64,000 nt of DNA from Mesocentrotus franciscanus (Eukaryota; Echinodermata; Echinoidea; Camarodonta; Strongylocentrotidae), in the NCBI GenBank assembly GCA_037976565.1, contig CP137668.1, positions 38,044,430 through 38,108,429 on the forward strand, read 5' to 3'. Below the pieces are notes generated by a model. The model was not told the DNA's origin and did no database searches. It was given only the letters and a program-made list of their open reading frames with translations. How positions within the stretch are numbered: position 1 is the first letter of the stretch; every line of letters starts with the position of its first letter. The position numbers and the translations under genes are program-made. Below, piece after piece: positions 11,940 through 27,279 of the stretch.

Positions 11940-14900
11940 TTGATAATACATGATATTTCTGTATAGCTTCTACATAATGTCTGACTTACGGTACTAAGAA
12001 AATGATATGACTATACAAAAATATTCATAAAGTGTATTGAAAAGTAGTAGTATTATGGGGTGATTTTTGTGACCTTATCCAACTTTTATTTTTTCATAAT
12101 ATTTGACTTGAGGATGATTGACTTGTACTACATACATAAATGGACTGCTTTTTAAATTTAGTAAAGATTTATCACAAAACCTCTACAAAACTATAGCTAA
12201 ATTTTCTACAAAGAATAAGTCCATAAAAAAAACATAAATGAAATAGACACTGATAAATGTTTACAAATTTTTTAAAGATCAAATTTCCTGTTGGCATAAC
12301 TATTTAGAATCAGGAAAGCATAAGGAATTATGACCTTCTCCAATGTTCGTATTTCAGCTTGTGCATGTACAGACTATTGTTCATGTCATTATGAACACAG
12401 TTTAAATTGCATGTGTTTGCATGTAGATCTCTAGGTCATGTTATCTCAAAGACAGATGTAATGGATTGTCCATCTAGTGTGTCAATCTGTGTTTATGTGT
12501 ATCTAGAGTTCATGAAGGTGTAGGGTCTACTGCTGTAGCCCGGCTATGTCCATCAGTTAGATGTGATCATGTTTACTTGATTGATATGACAGTGATGATG
12601 ATGATTAGTCATTCTCAGAAAGGTTTATTCAACTCTTCTTTCACTTCCGTAATTCATCACCTTAAGCGGATACCAGTTGTCTTTGTCTTCTCATCTTTAT
12701 GAAGTGTGCCATTATATATCAGATTTAGTTACACACTTTACCAGTCACAAGTGATAGAGATACTGAATTACATTCATGAATAAATCATGCGGTGTGTGAA
12801 CATGTTGAGGTAGTTTCTTGTTGTACACTGTTATTCGATGAGTGAAAAATATATTGTTCACAGAGTACTGTAGTATGAATGAATCTACCAAAGAGAAAGT
12901 TTTTATAATGACAGTGCCAGTGATAAGATCAGCATTCAGTAAATCGGTTTTCATGGGATGTTAGTCAATAGTGGAATTCTCTCAACTTCATAGATAATAT
13001 ATTTGACAGGCCTATTTGAAAACAATTGCTGTTTTTGTTCATTTCTTTATATCTGAAGCATCTTCTTCTTATACATGTATACATGTATGTACATGTAAAC
13101 CTACATATGAATCACATTTCTTTTGTAAGAAGAATAACCTGTACCGCTATTGCCCCCTGTGTACATTATCATCACACAAAGAGGCCAAAGAGACAAGCGG
13201 AAGTTCTCCCCTTCCGGATGTTGGTCTTAATTACAGGGTATTTGAGAAGTGGGTCATGAAAAACAGATGTGGTTACAGGAGCAGTGGGTTATTACCTACC
13301 AGCATATAGACTTCTTCACACTATCAAAGTCCTCCTCAAGGCAACCCTGTCTATAACAATCAACATTTGATCATACTTTGGTCATGTTCGTTCTTTCTTT
13401 TTGACCACTTGGCAGCTGGCATACAACAGGTTTGTAATATACAAGTTTGAAAGTTGCATGCACATGTACTTGCTAATTGTTCATGATTATTAGGCAAGCT
13501 TTGGGGATCAATCATCCATGTACATTTTAAACTGTTTATTATGGAACCTCATAGTAAAGAAACTTGCGACATACACATGTACATGTACATGTAAATGTAT
13601 AGTGATAAAAATGTATTGCTTGTACATACAATTACAGGTCAGACATGTCTAATTTGTGTAAGATAATCATACAATAAATCCTTGCACATGTTACTGGGAA
13701 AGAAGTAAAGGAGACATATTTCTGTTTAATATGAAAATTGAGAAATTTGTGATATGACTGTATACACTGTATGAACTTATGAAGTAAATATGAATAGTCC
13801 TTATATGCTCCTGTTTTTCTGACTTTGAAAAAAAAATTGTACAAAATGAAAATGTTTTCCAATTTAAGGTTAAATTCACAGGTGTACATAGTCATGACTG
13901 ATTTTGAAGTGTGAATAGAACTTCATGACAGGTTCTTGCAACAGCAAGCCATTCCATTTTACAAGACTTGATGGATGAGGCACATTAGCCAGTTGTCATC
14001 ATTAGTCTTAACTCTTAAGGTTCTCACATTTTGGTTTCCTGTTCCTTCATGTAGGACTATGTACATTTGTAAGCTTCATTATACATCATATATCATGTGT
14101 GTTGTGCAAGCTCTCAGACCTCACAAGTGTATTGTGTCATGCTTGGTAGTTTGTAAATCACATGTGCATGTAGATCAATCTTAAGAATATATCTCTGAGA
14201 ATTCCATAGATACATGTGTCAAATGTTTTACTTGTTTAGACTTTAGAGGACATTGGGGTTTTTTTGTTTGTTGTAATGATGAGAAAATGAGAGATTGGCA
14301 TAGAACTTGAGAAAGGTGTATGTAATTTGGTAATTTCTGAAGCAAGGTGTAATGTAATATACAATTCAATACTTATATAAACTAATAAAAATAATTTGTT
14401 CCATTTTAGCCAAGAAAGAGTCAACCTAATTCATGAGCAGAAACTTATTGAATATCAAAACAAACAAAATTATTAAGTGAAGGCACATGCAACAAAAGTG
14501 ACAATGATAAAAAGCATACATCAAAAAGAGCAGTCTTCAAAGAAAGGAAAGGAAAAAATTTAAGAAGAGAATGGAATGGAAATAGTGCACACACTACACA
14601 GTCTGTTCATGTCCGGATTTAGTTTTTTTTTTTTTCTCTCAGATTGTAAAGTCCATGAGACTGTTGTCTCTGAACAAAATCTCAAGAAATACATCAACTT
14701 CAGACCCTAATCCGTTCTGGTACCAGCATGTGTATTCCTAATCCCATCCAGGGCTCTGTTCATCTTCATAAGATGTGAACGTTTCAAGACCCATTTTTCT
14801 CTCTGACTCACCAAGTACTCTGTATATTGAACCTTAATAGCTTAATTTGATTCTATCCATGTTCATTACAAAGGGGGGGATAGAGAGTTGATGTGACATC

Positions 14901-15643
14901 CTGTAGACTTAATATGCGAATTTGCTCAGCATGTGCACAGCTCATCACTCCCCGTGACATTTCAGGAAAACAGCGGCCAAAGACGGAGACCGGTGAATCA
15001 TCCAGTTTGATAAATGTAATTTCATATATCCCCTTAACAAAGTCTTCTCAAACTAGGAATAAATATTCACCTATACTGCCTTTGAATTCCGATGCAATTA
15101 GGCATTGATGGCCTCTTTAGATTCTGTGATTAAAATGTTTGTCTTTCTATTTCTGCTGCGATATGATTTTATGGTACTGTCCATATGGAAAGCTGGGTCA
15201 GATCTGGCGTGAGTCAGGATGATAATTGGGCACCATGTTTTTGTTTTGTTTGTTTACTACAGTTTTTTATGGTGCTTAACAAGAAGATTAATGAATAGAC
15301 CCCCTCTGTTTTCTTGACAAATGTTCATTCTTTAGAGCTCTGTAGATTTTTTGAGTTGACACATGAAAGCCCAATTAGAGAGATATAATTACAGTGTTTT
15401 AAGGTTACCAGTGCATTTGTATTCAATAATGTGTACTTTCTGTTTCCTTTAAAAAAAAAATTGTCAGAGGGTTATGTGAGAAAGTTTGAATTGATTGTTT
15501 CAGCAAAATTTTAGCAGTAGGCCTATATTGAGTGGACAGCATTTTAAATGTGATCTACAAAGCATTTCACCTCAAATAATGTATAACATAGTTTAGCCTT
15601 TATTCTCTGAATCATGTGCTTCTACTAAAGGTGTTTGATAAAG

Positions 15644-15677
<34 letters not shown>

Positions 15678-17570
15678 AAGAAAGAAAGAAAGAAAGAGAG
15701 GGGGGCCCTTGAAAGCTTATTAGTCAGGCGAGCGCAAGTTATGATGTAGCATAATTAGTTTCATATCTGTGTGTATTGCCACTATGCAGGCTTCGTTAAT
15801 CCAGTTTGTTATCCATTCACGAGGTGATTGAATTATAATGCTGGGTAGATAAGCACTCTAAATCTACTTTCCTGCACTGCATGCAAGGCCCCGAGGATGC
15901 AAGCCCATCTTCCCAGTCCTTCCTCTCCTGTGAATTGGATTAATGATGGAAGCACACACTCCAGAACATGCATGCATTCATAAGCATGTTGGATTAGGTG
16001 TGGGGAAGAGGGGATGGATGGGATTGGGAAGAAGGTAAGAGGAGAAGGACACAGGATTAGATTGTATTACATGCACTCGTATGCAGCAAAGTCATGGATG
16101 GAAGCGGGATGTACAATTTTGTTTTCTTCCCTCCATATTCAAGTGCGGTAGTTTTCCTGAAAATGCATACAGTTGTTTATTCCAGATGAAAATTTGGAGT
16201 TAATAAGCAACATGCCTACCCAGAGGTTTGGTGCTGAATACAAATCAGCCCCCACCCCCCTCCCCCCAAAAAGAGAAAAGATCTGCTTAATATTCAAACT
16301 GATTTGTTTTGGCATATATCTGTGTTGTCTCTAGGTTCAAGACAGAATAAATAGGCCTACACTGTACATGTTTTATTTTAAAATGAAATGATTTTTCAAA
16401 TTTCCTGGCCTAATTAAGGGAAGGCAAGTATAACGTCTTTCTGTGTAGGGAATGTACAGGTAAAACACATCGAATTGTAAAAATAGCACAATTTGGTCTT
16501 TTTTTATTATCAATGTTGTTTCATTTGTCAAGTTATCGGTCATTATAATAATACAAAAATGAGCTGGGTACTGTGAAATGAAAAGAAGTCACATTCTTTC
16601 AACAAAATGTAGGTTTGTTGAGTATAGCTTTATGTTTGTAAAGAAATTGTCTTTGGAAGGATTACAGAAGAATTCTACTTTGACTTGAGAGTTGATCAGC
16701 AATGGAAGTATAGAAAACATACGTGATGTAATCCACATGTACCATGTGCACGAATGCATGTAGGCTGCAATTTAGAGCCCTAATCATGTGAGATTGCCTG
16801 TGAAACCAGTGACCTGAATTGTGGTTCCTGCATAATTCAGACTGCATCCGAGACCGTGGTGTTTATTTAGTTTTGACATTCGAACATGTGTGGTTATGGG
16901 GTGTTTTTGTTTTGTTCATCAGTGTCAGTGTGTCTAACATTGGATAGCATAGAACACTGAACAGAGATGTAGTACATTGTAGCATACATGTACAGAGACA
17001 GAAATATTTATTTATTTTGTTGATGGTCATTTTACTTATTTCTGACTCTTGAGACTGCTTCAGAGACTTTATATTTTGATGAAAGGGATGTGCAGTTATA
17101 CATGTGCTTGTTAACATACGCTGCTTTGCTCTCGGATTAGAAACTGATTAAAAAGATGAAAATAAGATAGATTTGATGATTCGTTATTGACAGTAATCAT
17201 GATTTTTCAAGTGCTCAACTTTAAGTGTATTGCTATAAGAGACAATGCTTGTCACACCACTTGTTACAATCGCTATGATGGTGGTCTTTATACAATTAAT
17301 CCCTTTTCTTAGCTCTATTCCAATGCGAGTAGGTCGTGACCTGTGGTGGTTATTTGTGTGGTCGGCTTCTCGGAGACCACTTGCCATTTTGTTGCCCCTT
17401 TTAATCAGGGTTGGAAAACAAGAAAGAATCAATATTATTGAGCAGTTTGAGGTTGGGCTACTTGGGTGGCTTGTTGGATTGGCCTTCTGCTTGAGGGATG
17501 ATGCAGTTCAGAGCTCAACTTCTCTTCCTTTTATTTTATTTTATTTATAATAAATATATGTACTGTATAT
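11940..17570. other. Noncoding region upstream of the kinase gene; one weak exon candidate
   Basis: AT-rich with recurrent ACATGTACATGT palindromic runs. At 14930-14992 a segment with an acceptor (TTTGCTCAG), a donor (ACCG|GTGAAT) and one open frame (CAQLITPRDISGKQRPKTET) could continue the orphan exons A and B in phase, but the support is weak. A GA/GAAA microsatellite lies at 15646-15700. Nothing else is recognisable. Confidence 0.35.
15646..15700. repeat. GA / GAAA microsatellite
   Basis: A run of about 15 GA repeats followed by several AAAG repeats. Confidence 0.95.
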
Positions 17571-17579
17571 TGAGAGGGG

Positions 17580-17594
17580 AAAGAGAGAGGTTGA

Positions 17595-17629
<35 letters not shown>

Positions 17630-17643
17630 GAGAGGGAGGGAGA

Positions 17644-17674
<31 letters not shown>

Positions 17675-17873
17675 GAGTTTGCCGAATAATTAGTGGTTTT
17701 AAGAGGAAAACAAACAAAAAGGGAGCTGTACATCTACATACATCTTGATACATGTAGATATGAACACCATTCATGAAGAAAGAGACTACAAGACAATACA
17801 ATTAAACAGGAATAAGATGTACATGTACATGTACATGTATGATGTTGTCTTGTAAGGCACTTAGAGAGGAAGA

Positions 17874-17916
<43 letters not shown>

Positions 17917-18036
17917 GAGGGGGAGAGAAAAGAGAGGGGAGAGAGAGAGGAGAGAAAAAGAGAGGGGAAGAGAAAAAGAGAGGGGGAGAGAGAGAGAGAG
18001 GGAGAGGGAGGGAAGGAAGGAGGGAGAGAGTGGGGA
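17580..18036. repeat. Two GA-rich microsatellites
   Basis: GA/GGGA tracts at about 17580-17675 and 17866-18036, separated by ordinary sequence that includes ACATGTACATGTACATGTA. Long Ser/Leu- or Arg/Glu-rich open frames across them are simple-repeat artefacts, not genes. Confidence 0.95.
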
Positions 18037-21000
18037 AGAAAATAATTTGGTTTCAATTGCTGTGTACATTGCATCTTAGGTAAATATTGATGTATTAATG
18101 AAACTTAACATGAATTATTCAATAACCTTTTTTTCTGAGAAAAGAGACAGTTTCTGAATCTGTTTGGCAATACATTCAGCATTCCCAAAACAACTGTTAG
18201 AAACCTAAAAATATCTATTACTGTGATACCAGTCAGATAAATAGTAAAATATACATGTACATTTACATGTAACATGATTATTCATAACCCCAAAATAAAA
18301 TTTTGTCACTTCAACAATAAATTGAAAGAAACTGTTTTGAAATTTGAAACATACATGTAGGGGAATTGGGCGAAAAATCAGTTACTTTTTGTAAAAATCA
18401 AGTATACTTCTTGCTACAGTGGATCACGCGTGTCATTTGTAAACTTCAAATAACTGACAGGTCAAAATGTTAGTGTTTGGTCATCAATATTGCTGCGAAA
18501 AAATAAACGGTAGTTGAATAATTTAGCTCTCATAAGCTCTGAAAGAGCTGTGGTAATCTAAAAAAGAGCTCTGGTAAAAAACAACAAAATACTTGAATAT
18601 AATTGTGAGGACATGTGTAGATCACACTTATACAGCACCAAATCCCAAAAGAGCTCCAGCAACAAGAAAAGTAATTTTACACAGATTAAAATTGCACAAT
18701 TATGTTGAAAATTTCAGGTTAAAGCTGTATCACTATGGCAATGGTGTTTGCACGCTTCAAATCAATCGATACCGACCTGATTGTTATCAAATCCATCCAT
18801 CCAGGAACTGGGTTGTGCCAGCTTGGTTTCTTTGTGAAATGATATTGATAATTTAAGGACATAACACTTCCAGGAATTGCTAATGATATTGCAACCAAGT
18901 GTACATGTAGGTCAATGTTTTGGCATGATACGTAAACTGGCTCTTGTTTACAATCCTCTTGTTGTCTATATTCATGTGCCGAGTCAAACTAGAATTATAA
19001 CATGAAAGAAAATATTAAGTAAGTATCCTTGTATCCATTTGAAAATCCATGTGGGGAGAAGTTGAAACAAATATCTAATTCCTTTTTATGTGTTGGATAT
19101 TAATTCTGATAGGGGTATCAAAATGATAAGAATCTTACGTTATTTTGTGCAAAATAAATCTGCAAGTATGTCTATAGCATCAAAACTGTAGTGTAGTCTA
19201 ATGTTAAATTACTATTAAAGTCCTTTTCTTGTTGACATCAAATAAATACTGGAGATAAACTACCTTGGCATATAGCTTGTGGCGTAAACATCTTTTCTTC
19301 TTGTCTCCACAACGGCAATTGTAAGAGCAATATTTGAAAATCCCAACAAGAATGTAGGAGAAAGAGGTTGTTACTCCACTAACTCCAAATAGAATTAATG
19401 GATATTTTATCTGTTCATGTCGTTTTGCGGGGCGTACAAGCATTTACCAGATCTTCCATATGGCTCCGGTAATTGAAATTGAACTATGACATTTAAGGGA
19501 GCGGGCTCCATTTGATTTGAATCCATACAATATTGCCAAGCAAGGACCTATTGATTCATGAGGCTGCCCACTTCTGTGCATGTTTTTCATCCCATCTTTG
19601 TTTAGAAAACGATTGGCTAATACATCATTGCCATCTTATATTTTCTTCTGCCACTGTATATGGAATTGCAAAGGACAAAGCTTAGCTGGCCTACATGATT
19701 GTGTAGGTCATGCTTGCTTGCTTCAGAGAGAGTCTGCTCAATGTGCTCATACTAATTATGCATGTTAATAGATTTTTTTTTTCTTCAAAAGAAAAATGCA
19801 GTAACAACGTATATTAAAGGTGTCACTTGAAAATCTCCAAAATTATGAGCATTTTAATGCTTTGGAGATGCTCTCTTAGGTTGAGAAACATAAGAGGGAT
19901 GTACATGAAGAGTATTTGGGTAATAATTTTTGTTTGCCTGCGCAGTTTGGCTGTTTCATTGCGAAGACAACAAAATTAGTTCCAAAATATGTAGAGTCAA
20001 GAAATAGAATAACAATAGGTATGTATGAGATTATAAAAACAAAAACAAAGAATAATTAAAAGAATAAAAAAATAATTCACTTTTTATATTGATCATGGCT
20101 ATATGAGATATACCGAAAATTATTTGCTTGATGGCTATCTCCAAGGTAATTACTTGTATGATACAAAAGTTAAGATTATGTATATATTTGTTTTAGTTTA
20201 GGCTTACAACAGAAGTGCAGTTGAAAACAAAAGTCATCCAAACACCAATTGCACTAGAGCGGCTTACATTCTGTTAAATGTGTGTGATCCATGCAACACA
20301 GACAAAGGCATGCGCTCACAATTAAGTATTAATTGGAAAAACTTGCCCATTATGCAGTAGGTTATTAGACCTTTTTACTGTTGGTGGAGAAATTGATTAT
20401 TGCACGTCACTGGGAGTACGAGGTGCCAAGGTCAGATCTAGTAGCATTCTGCTAGGCTTTTAATACAGCTGGTTTTTATAGGTTTTAATTGAAATAGAAA
20501 TAAGACAAGTATCAGCATTGAGCTTTCAAATATAATATAATCCTAAGAATAACACTGTTTACAGTGTTGAAATTTGAGGCTGTTTTTATACAAAATCTGA
20601 GATTGGGATTACTTTTTCATGCATGGATCGCATGAAATTGTCTTGGAAATTCTCAGGTGAAGGAAATATAGATGAAAACTAAACTTTTCCCCTGACCCAT
20701 AACAAGAAATTGATGCCTCGGTTACACTGGAGCAGTGTATGTTGTGCTCATACAATGTCCTCAAAATTAGACTGAAAATTGTGAGTATGCCAAATGGCTG
20801 TGATATGTATTTTAATCAGGGCTTCCCATCTCTTTTTTTGAATTGCATCTCCACTTTTCTACCTTTTAAAGATAAAGTTGAGTTCTGGTCATGCGATTGC
20901 ATTGTGAAAGAAACGGTGTGGAATCGATCAGAAAAAGTTGATCATCTAGCATGTAAGTATTGGTGTGTACTGCAAGGTTCTGGTATCATCAAAATGATAA

Positions 21001-24000
21001 GAAATTTGGCCCAGTCTTGGTAAAGTTACAAGCACTGTACACAGAACGATGAATATGGGACTACGCGACCACGTGCGCGATATCTATTTGGTCCCAATAG
21101 ATATAATAATTTACCAAATATATCAATTCGTAGGCGGTTTTCCGACTTTCCCCGGCAAAATTTGTATCATCACGTATTAGTCAAAACATATTCTTTCACA
21201 TGATTGGTAATAGGAGCTTCCATTTCATTTTTTTGAGAGAGGGGCGTTTCCAAAACTGGTCTATACCTTTAACTCTTGAATATAGAGTTGAAGAGATGAA
21301 GCAGTCTTCAAGATTATAATGTCTGCATCTTTACAAAATGTCAAAATAAGTATTCAAATTTAGCTTGAACCCTCTCCTTTATTATTACAGCAATTACACA
21401 GTAACCATCAGTGCTCCAAAATACTTGACCCAATAATTTGCAGATGTGTCTGCTTGGCAGCGTGCCAGTGTTTAGAATTGATGTTTATATTATGGGTGTG
21501 GATTATTATAAGTCTAGATAATTAATAACCCTTGGAGACATTTATCAATGTGTAATTTTTAGCTTACAAAGCTATGTACAGTACAAGAGATGTGGAGTCT
21601 GCAAGCAAGCGAAGTCCACCCTGATTTGAAGTTGATTTTAAAAAAATATATCAGAGAAAGTGGTCTGTGAAAGTTATCATTTTCTCTTCAATTTTTGATG
21701 ATCAGTTAATAAATGGCAACTCTTTGGTTTTCTCTATGAACTTCCTATCGTTGCTTTCTTTTTTTTCCAAGTGTTCATAAATTTCTGTGCTTCAAAGAAA
21801 TAATTTTAAGTATCCAAGTATGTAATCGTCTGTTTGGAGCCAGAAGGGCTTCAACTCTGTGTTACAGTATATGACTAAACGCCCTTCTGGCTCCCGACAG
21901 TCAGCATGTTCTTATAAATCCTTCAGATGAAATATACACCTTTGTCAAAACTAAAGAAGTGGCCATTTCGTTAAAAAATTCTGTTAATATCTTCTGCACG
22001 CTCAACAGGCTTCTTACTTATCTTCTTTTTTCCCTTCTCATCACTTTTATTCAATCTTTCACTTATTCCATCATTACTCTTTCATTTCTTTCTCACGACT
22101 TGTGCAGTCATTGTTTTGTGATGGTAAAGATTACAGGAAGCAGGCAGCAAGTAGTTGTTGACATAGCCTTTATTCATGACAGATGCGGTAACAATGGCTT
22201 TGAAGTTGAAGTTCAAACCTATACCAGTCACTCCTTCATCAGAAGTCACGCCTGTATGACTTCTTTATTGGCTATTCAAACAACTTCCCTCAATCAAAGT
22301 CCCAGAGAATTCCAATCGCATGAGTCACTTGCTTGTAACCACATAATTCAGGGTGTTCCCCACTTCTAGTTGGTGAACAATACTAAAGAGTCAATACAGA
22401 CTTTTGCCACCTGTTATTAGTGGGTGAAATGTTGGACTTTAAACATTTTCAGTACACGTATGATTAATCTGTTCATCTTAACACAGTTACACATTGGCAC
22501 CTCATACGTTACTCTTTTTTTATTGTGCAGAACTAAGATAATTGCAGGGGTAAAGAGTAAGTGCATTTACGTCCATACTTTTTGGTATAGATGGGATACA
22601 AATTTCATAAACTATTATTAGCATGCAACTATATAAAAGGCTTGTTAATCATTAAAGTGTTGAACTGAAAAACCTTACATTTATGATGCAAGCAAAGACA
22701 GGTCTGTGGTTTTGTATTGTTCTATACAAAAACTCAGAAAAGATTCTGAACCCTTTGTTCATTTTTGTATTCACTTCCATCAAAGGAGTAGGCCTACCAC
22801 TGCTACCAGAAAACCTTTCGATCATCCATTTGGTTGAGACAGTTATGACAGTACACAAAGGCCTGCATGTTTGTGAACAGCTAAATGGGGGCATTGGATC
22901 TGAGGTCAATGCTTTGAATGGGAATAATATTAAACAAAGAAGATATACTAGACAAGAGGGAATATTTGAGTTAAACATCAAGAGAGAGAAAGAGAGAGGG
23001 AGGGAGAGAATATGATAGTGATGACTTGTGATTGGTCAAATGGATTGGGAGCAAACCTGGCACATGCCCCTCAGTCATGACCAGTCTCCACCCCTTTCTC
23101 AATGGAGCAATCCCATTGGTCAATACTTTCAATGAGGTAAGGGGATGCCCCTTCTTTTCATTACATCATCAAGTAACAATTCACAAAGAAAGATAGGGTG
23201 GTCTTGCCTGGGTCCACTGTGTTTGTTTACCGGTATGCCTCTATGCCAACAAGTGTTTGAGCTATAAATATGCTTCTTTTGGTTGTCATTAATTTGTTGA
23301 AAAACATGTTTACATTAAAAGACATGTTTTTATCAAAATGTGTACTCTTTTTAATGGAAAGACTAAAAATCAGTATATCTTTATATATTTTAAACAGCAA
23401 GTATTAACCCCTTGCACTGTATCTTGTATCATGCTTTGAAAATGACAAAGTCGAAACAGCTGAACTTTTCACAGCAAAGACAGTTGATTATAAGCCATTG
23501 AAAGTTATGTAAAATTGTTGTGTAAGTTGATGTGGAATGTATTTCATCATTACCAGAGTAAAAGTGTATTTATGTTACATAATTTTAGAAGCAGTGAGGT
23601 GTCTGATTTGAATGTATGTGTTTTCTTTAACTTAGTGTACAGTAACTGTCACTAATCATGGGCCCACTTCAGTAAATAACAAGTAAACAAAACACTTTAG
23701 TGGTCTATCTTGTCATCTTGTGGTATTGCAACAAAGGTTTGACACAAACAAGTTTAATCCACATGACTTCTATAAATACTGGATCCTGGGGGTCATCAAT
23801 ATAATAGTTCCAGCAGTATTGATTTATGCAAATGACTAGGTGGAGTTTTCTGATTGGTGGATTGACTTGATATTATTTTATAGCCATGAATAGTCAGATA
23901 GGCTCTACAGATCACATGGTCTGTGGTTGTGCCGTTCTTTGCACCCTTGTAAATTCTTGAGAGCAAAATGTTTCTGAGTGGTGCTCTAACTTAGAGTTGT

Positions 24001-25370
24001 GAGTTTTGCTGCTTCTGGTGGATGTGCAAACCTACGTCTGGCTTTAGACATTTGAAGGTGAGTTTAGATTATAATTAAGATCAGAGAGGGACTTAAATTG
24101 TAAGTATCCATTATTGAAAGTTAATTTGTTGCTTTTTCTTTTATGCAATGTTAGTTATATTTTCTTCATCTTTGAAAATGTTTGCAGTAAGGAATTCATT
24201 GTCTTTCATTCATACTATTAATAATTATTACTTAAAAAAAGAAGTTTACCCTCTTTTGATCCTGTCTTCAGTTTTGCATTTGCTTTGATTTTCATGCTAT
24301 CTCTGGCTCTCTGCATTCGTCCTCTCTGTCATCTCCTTAATCTACATGTACTTTGTATTTCATTTTTCTTCTTCTAGTCTTATTATTTTCCTGTCATGTT
24401 GTGTTTTCATCAAGCATATTTATTTTCTCATGGTCAAATTCATTTTGTAGGACTGTGGCCAAGTCATATTTCTATAAGGCATATTTGCACGGTTGTCCTT
24501 TGTTCAGGGTATTGTTTAAACATCATCGATGAAATCATACTTCGCTGTATCATTGCTTTACCAAACAATCGTCAAAGTCGAAAACAAGTCATCTAGCACT
24601 TATGATTGCAAATAAATGCACCGTATTGAGTGGCTGCTCGGGTCAGCTTCTAAGAAATGATGACATCACGTAGCATATCATTACTGGTCCTGTGGGATAC
24701 CCATCACCCTGTCATGGTATACTCATAAATGTCATAGCCAATCTTCACCAGGATTTATTGACTTCACAAACTTCAGGGTGGGTGGGGGAGTATGACTTAA
24801 CCACGCAGGAAGAAGAAGAAATTAAGTTTAGTTGATGTAGTTTGGAGTAGGGTGAAAGGGATGTGGAGCATTCATGTGGCATTCGGCATACAGTCCTCTT
24901 TGAGGGTATTATAGGGTGAAATGATGAGATATTCTTCAATGCCTGTCTGAAAGATCTTCTTGCCCATTGTGCAATTAGCAAAGACTAATGCTTGCTCACT
25001 AATGTCATGTGTCTCCTGGATGAGTTTCCCTGAATGAAAGAGTATAATAGCAGATTAATTGTCCGTGTCGATGGAATATGACACTTAGGCAAAGGGTATG
25101 AGGTCAGCAACACAATAAATAATATCTTTGTTTGTTTGAATGATTGCACAGTATATCATTTGATACAAGTAAACATCTTCTCTGAGAATACCTCTTTCTG
25201 AGTACCGGTAGCTTCTGAGAGTGGCTATGGCTATGCACATGTATTTGTATCATATCTAACCATGCTCTCAGTTTGGTTTGATGATGGCCTTGTTGTGTTT
25301 TGCATACTGCATGCACATACTCTCCATCATTGCAGCAGGAAACACATTTTTCAATCGATGTGGCTCTCCA
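18037..25370. other. Noncoding region, no gene recognised
   Basis: AT-rich. Open frames of 60-136 codons (for example 21959-22369 and 18593-18856, both +) lack domains, codon bias and splice context. A 60-bp hairpin lies at 21838-21897. A GA-rich patch lies at 22980-23005. No other repeat or RNA gene was seen. Confidence 0.35.
21838..21897. repeat. Short perfect hairpin
   Basis: GGAGCCAGAAGGGC is mirrored by GCCCTTCTGGCTCC across a loop of about 32 bases. GAGCCAGAAGGGC also occurs at about 33105, and a related segment lies at 7148-7215. Confidence 0.6.
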
Positions 25371-26531
25371 TCCTCTCTGATTCCATCTTCAGCAGCTCTC
25401 CGGAGCAGAGGCAGTGGCGGCCGGCAGTAGACAAAACCCTCCAGCTTCCACTCTTATCTTCCGCAAAGGTCGTATTCTCCAGGCCTTGGTGCCGCTATGT
25501 CGCGCAAACCCCCTAATGTTCAATTCATGAATCTTTGGTTGCGCCTTGCCTTTGCTTACGTGATCCTTTGCCGTGCGATGGTGGGACGGGAAAGGAGACA
25601 ATTATCCTGTCGCAGTCCAGGGAAAGCAGACTTGTATGCGAGCCCTCAAACCATTTCGGGTTAGAATTTAGCAGCTGGACTCAAGTATACTGTGCCTTGA
25701 TTTAATCAGCCCCAAATTGAGGATTTTGCTCCAGAGTTGGCAAGGTCTGATGTACTTCAATATTTATTATATACAATGCAGATATTCATGTACATGCACA
25801 AGTTGTCAATATGGCAAATGGACATAATCATTGTAATATTTTTCGTATAATTATTATTTCACAGTTCATTTTGTAAATTTCTGCCCTGGGCAAGTAAATA
25901 AAGCTATCAATACGAAAGTTAAATGAAATCAGGCTAGAAGGGAACACAGTAACACAGAATGAATTACACATTTTTTATAATAATTCTGTAAAGCACTTAG
26001 AAACACTGCAGAGGCAGCGCTATATAAACCCAGATTATTATTATTATAGATATTATCAAGATCTTGAAAATATAATTCACTGGCCATATCATGCTCTCTT
26101 TTGCCACTAATCAGAATCCAAATGTGTTAAAACTGCTAACGGAATGTGATCGTCATGTGCTTTTGAAATACATTATTCCACGAAGATATGAAATGACACA
26201 CATGAGCAAAATTCAAGTAGATGTAGATCTGTATGTGTGTCATGTATTTTTGAAATCAATGAATCCAAAGGTCATACCTCATTCAATTTTGCACGTGACT
26301 TACAATGTTAGAACATTAATATAGATGTTATATTGTATGCATATGAAAAGAGAATTGAATGTTTCATATTTGCTAGAAGGATAGTAATTACTGAGTTGCA
26401 TTATGTACAGGTGTACATGTAGGTGTTATTACATTGGGAGAACATAAAACATATCTTTGTAAAGACTTTACAGTTATTCTCTTTTCTATGCACATTGAGG
26501 TGAGCCCTATACATTATGATGTGCATCATTT

Positions 26532-26584
<53 letters not shown>

Positions 26585-27279
26585 TTTTTAATTACTATGT
26601 TAAGAGAAAATCACTGATATTCTAGTCAGGATCACAATATTTTGTACATGTTATTAATTTTTATTGAATTCACTTATTTAGAACCCCCAGACTGATTTTG
26701 TCAGAAGGCGAAAACTTATGAATACCGGTATGTGTAGATTATTAGGTTAATACATATTCATGTAAGAAAAGATAATGTAGGATTCTGATATCCAAGATAT
26801 GTAATAGAAAATGCTTCAAAGAAGAACTGAGAACATAATGCCTAAGGGGAGGGGGTAGTACTAGTAAGAGTAATTACCACTTTGTTTTGAGTTTATTTTC
26901 ATCACATTAGGATGAAAGCATCGTCAATATAATTCTGATTAGGGCAATCTGTGGGACAATATCAGGGTGAATTGTACTTACATTTATCCACTCAGCTTTA
27001 ATATGATTCTTGTATGCAATTTTTCTCTCTTTCTCTCTCTCATAAAAAGAGCCGAGCATCATCGTAATTAAGCTCTGATGCTCTGATGCTACCGAGTCCC
27101 CATCCCCCATATCAAATTTCATAAAGCACAACACTGGATAATAATGCGTGTGTATGAGTTGCAAATAAGCAATATACTTGGTACACACAACTAGTTGTAC
27201 ACACACACAGTTCTGCATCTAGTAAAGTAGCTATCGTAATGCCTGCATACGGAGGTAGCTATTTCAATGCCATTACGTC
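25371..27279. other. Noncoding; GC-rich patch and TA microsatellite
   Basis: A GC-richer patch at 25380-25600 has several CpGs but no convincing exon on either strand. A TA dinucleotide run fills 26533-26575. Otherwise AT-rich. Confidence 0.4.
26533..26575. repeat. TA microsatellite
   Basis: About 21 uninterrupted TA units followed by a T run. Confidence 0.97.

Noticed and set aside
14930..14992. Third exon of the orphan gene
   Set aside because: Phase fits after exon B, but the donor is weak and the 20-codon peptide shows no distinctive conservation signal; kept only as a note.
17245..17550. 101-codon plus-strand frame rich in hydrophobic residues
   Set aside because: No recognisable family and no splice or promoter context; it ends in AT-rich simple sequence. 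Length is compatible with chance.
17498..18074. Ser/Leu-rich and Arg/Glu-rich open frames
   Set aside because: Direct translation of GA/TC microsatellites.
21959..22369. 136-codon plus-strand frame
   Set aside because: No domain, low-complexity Ser/Phe-rich start, no conserved partner in the window.
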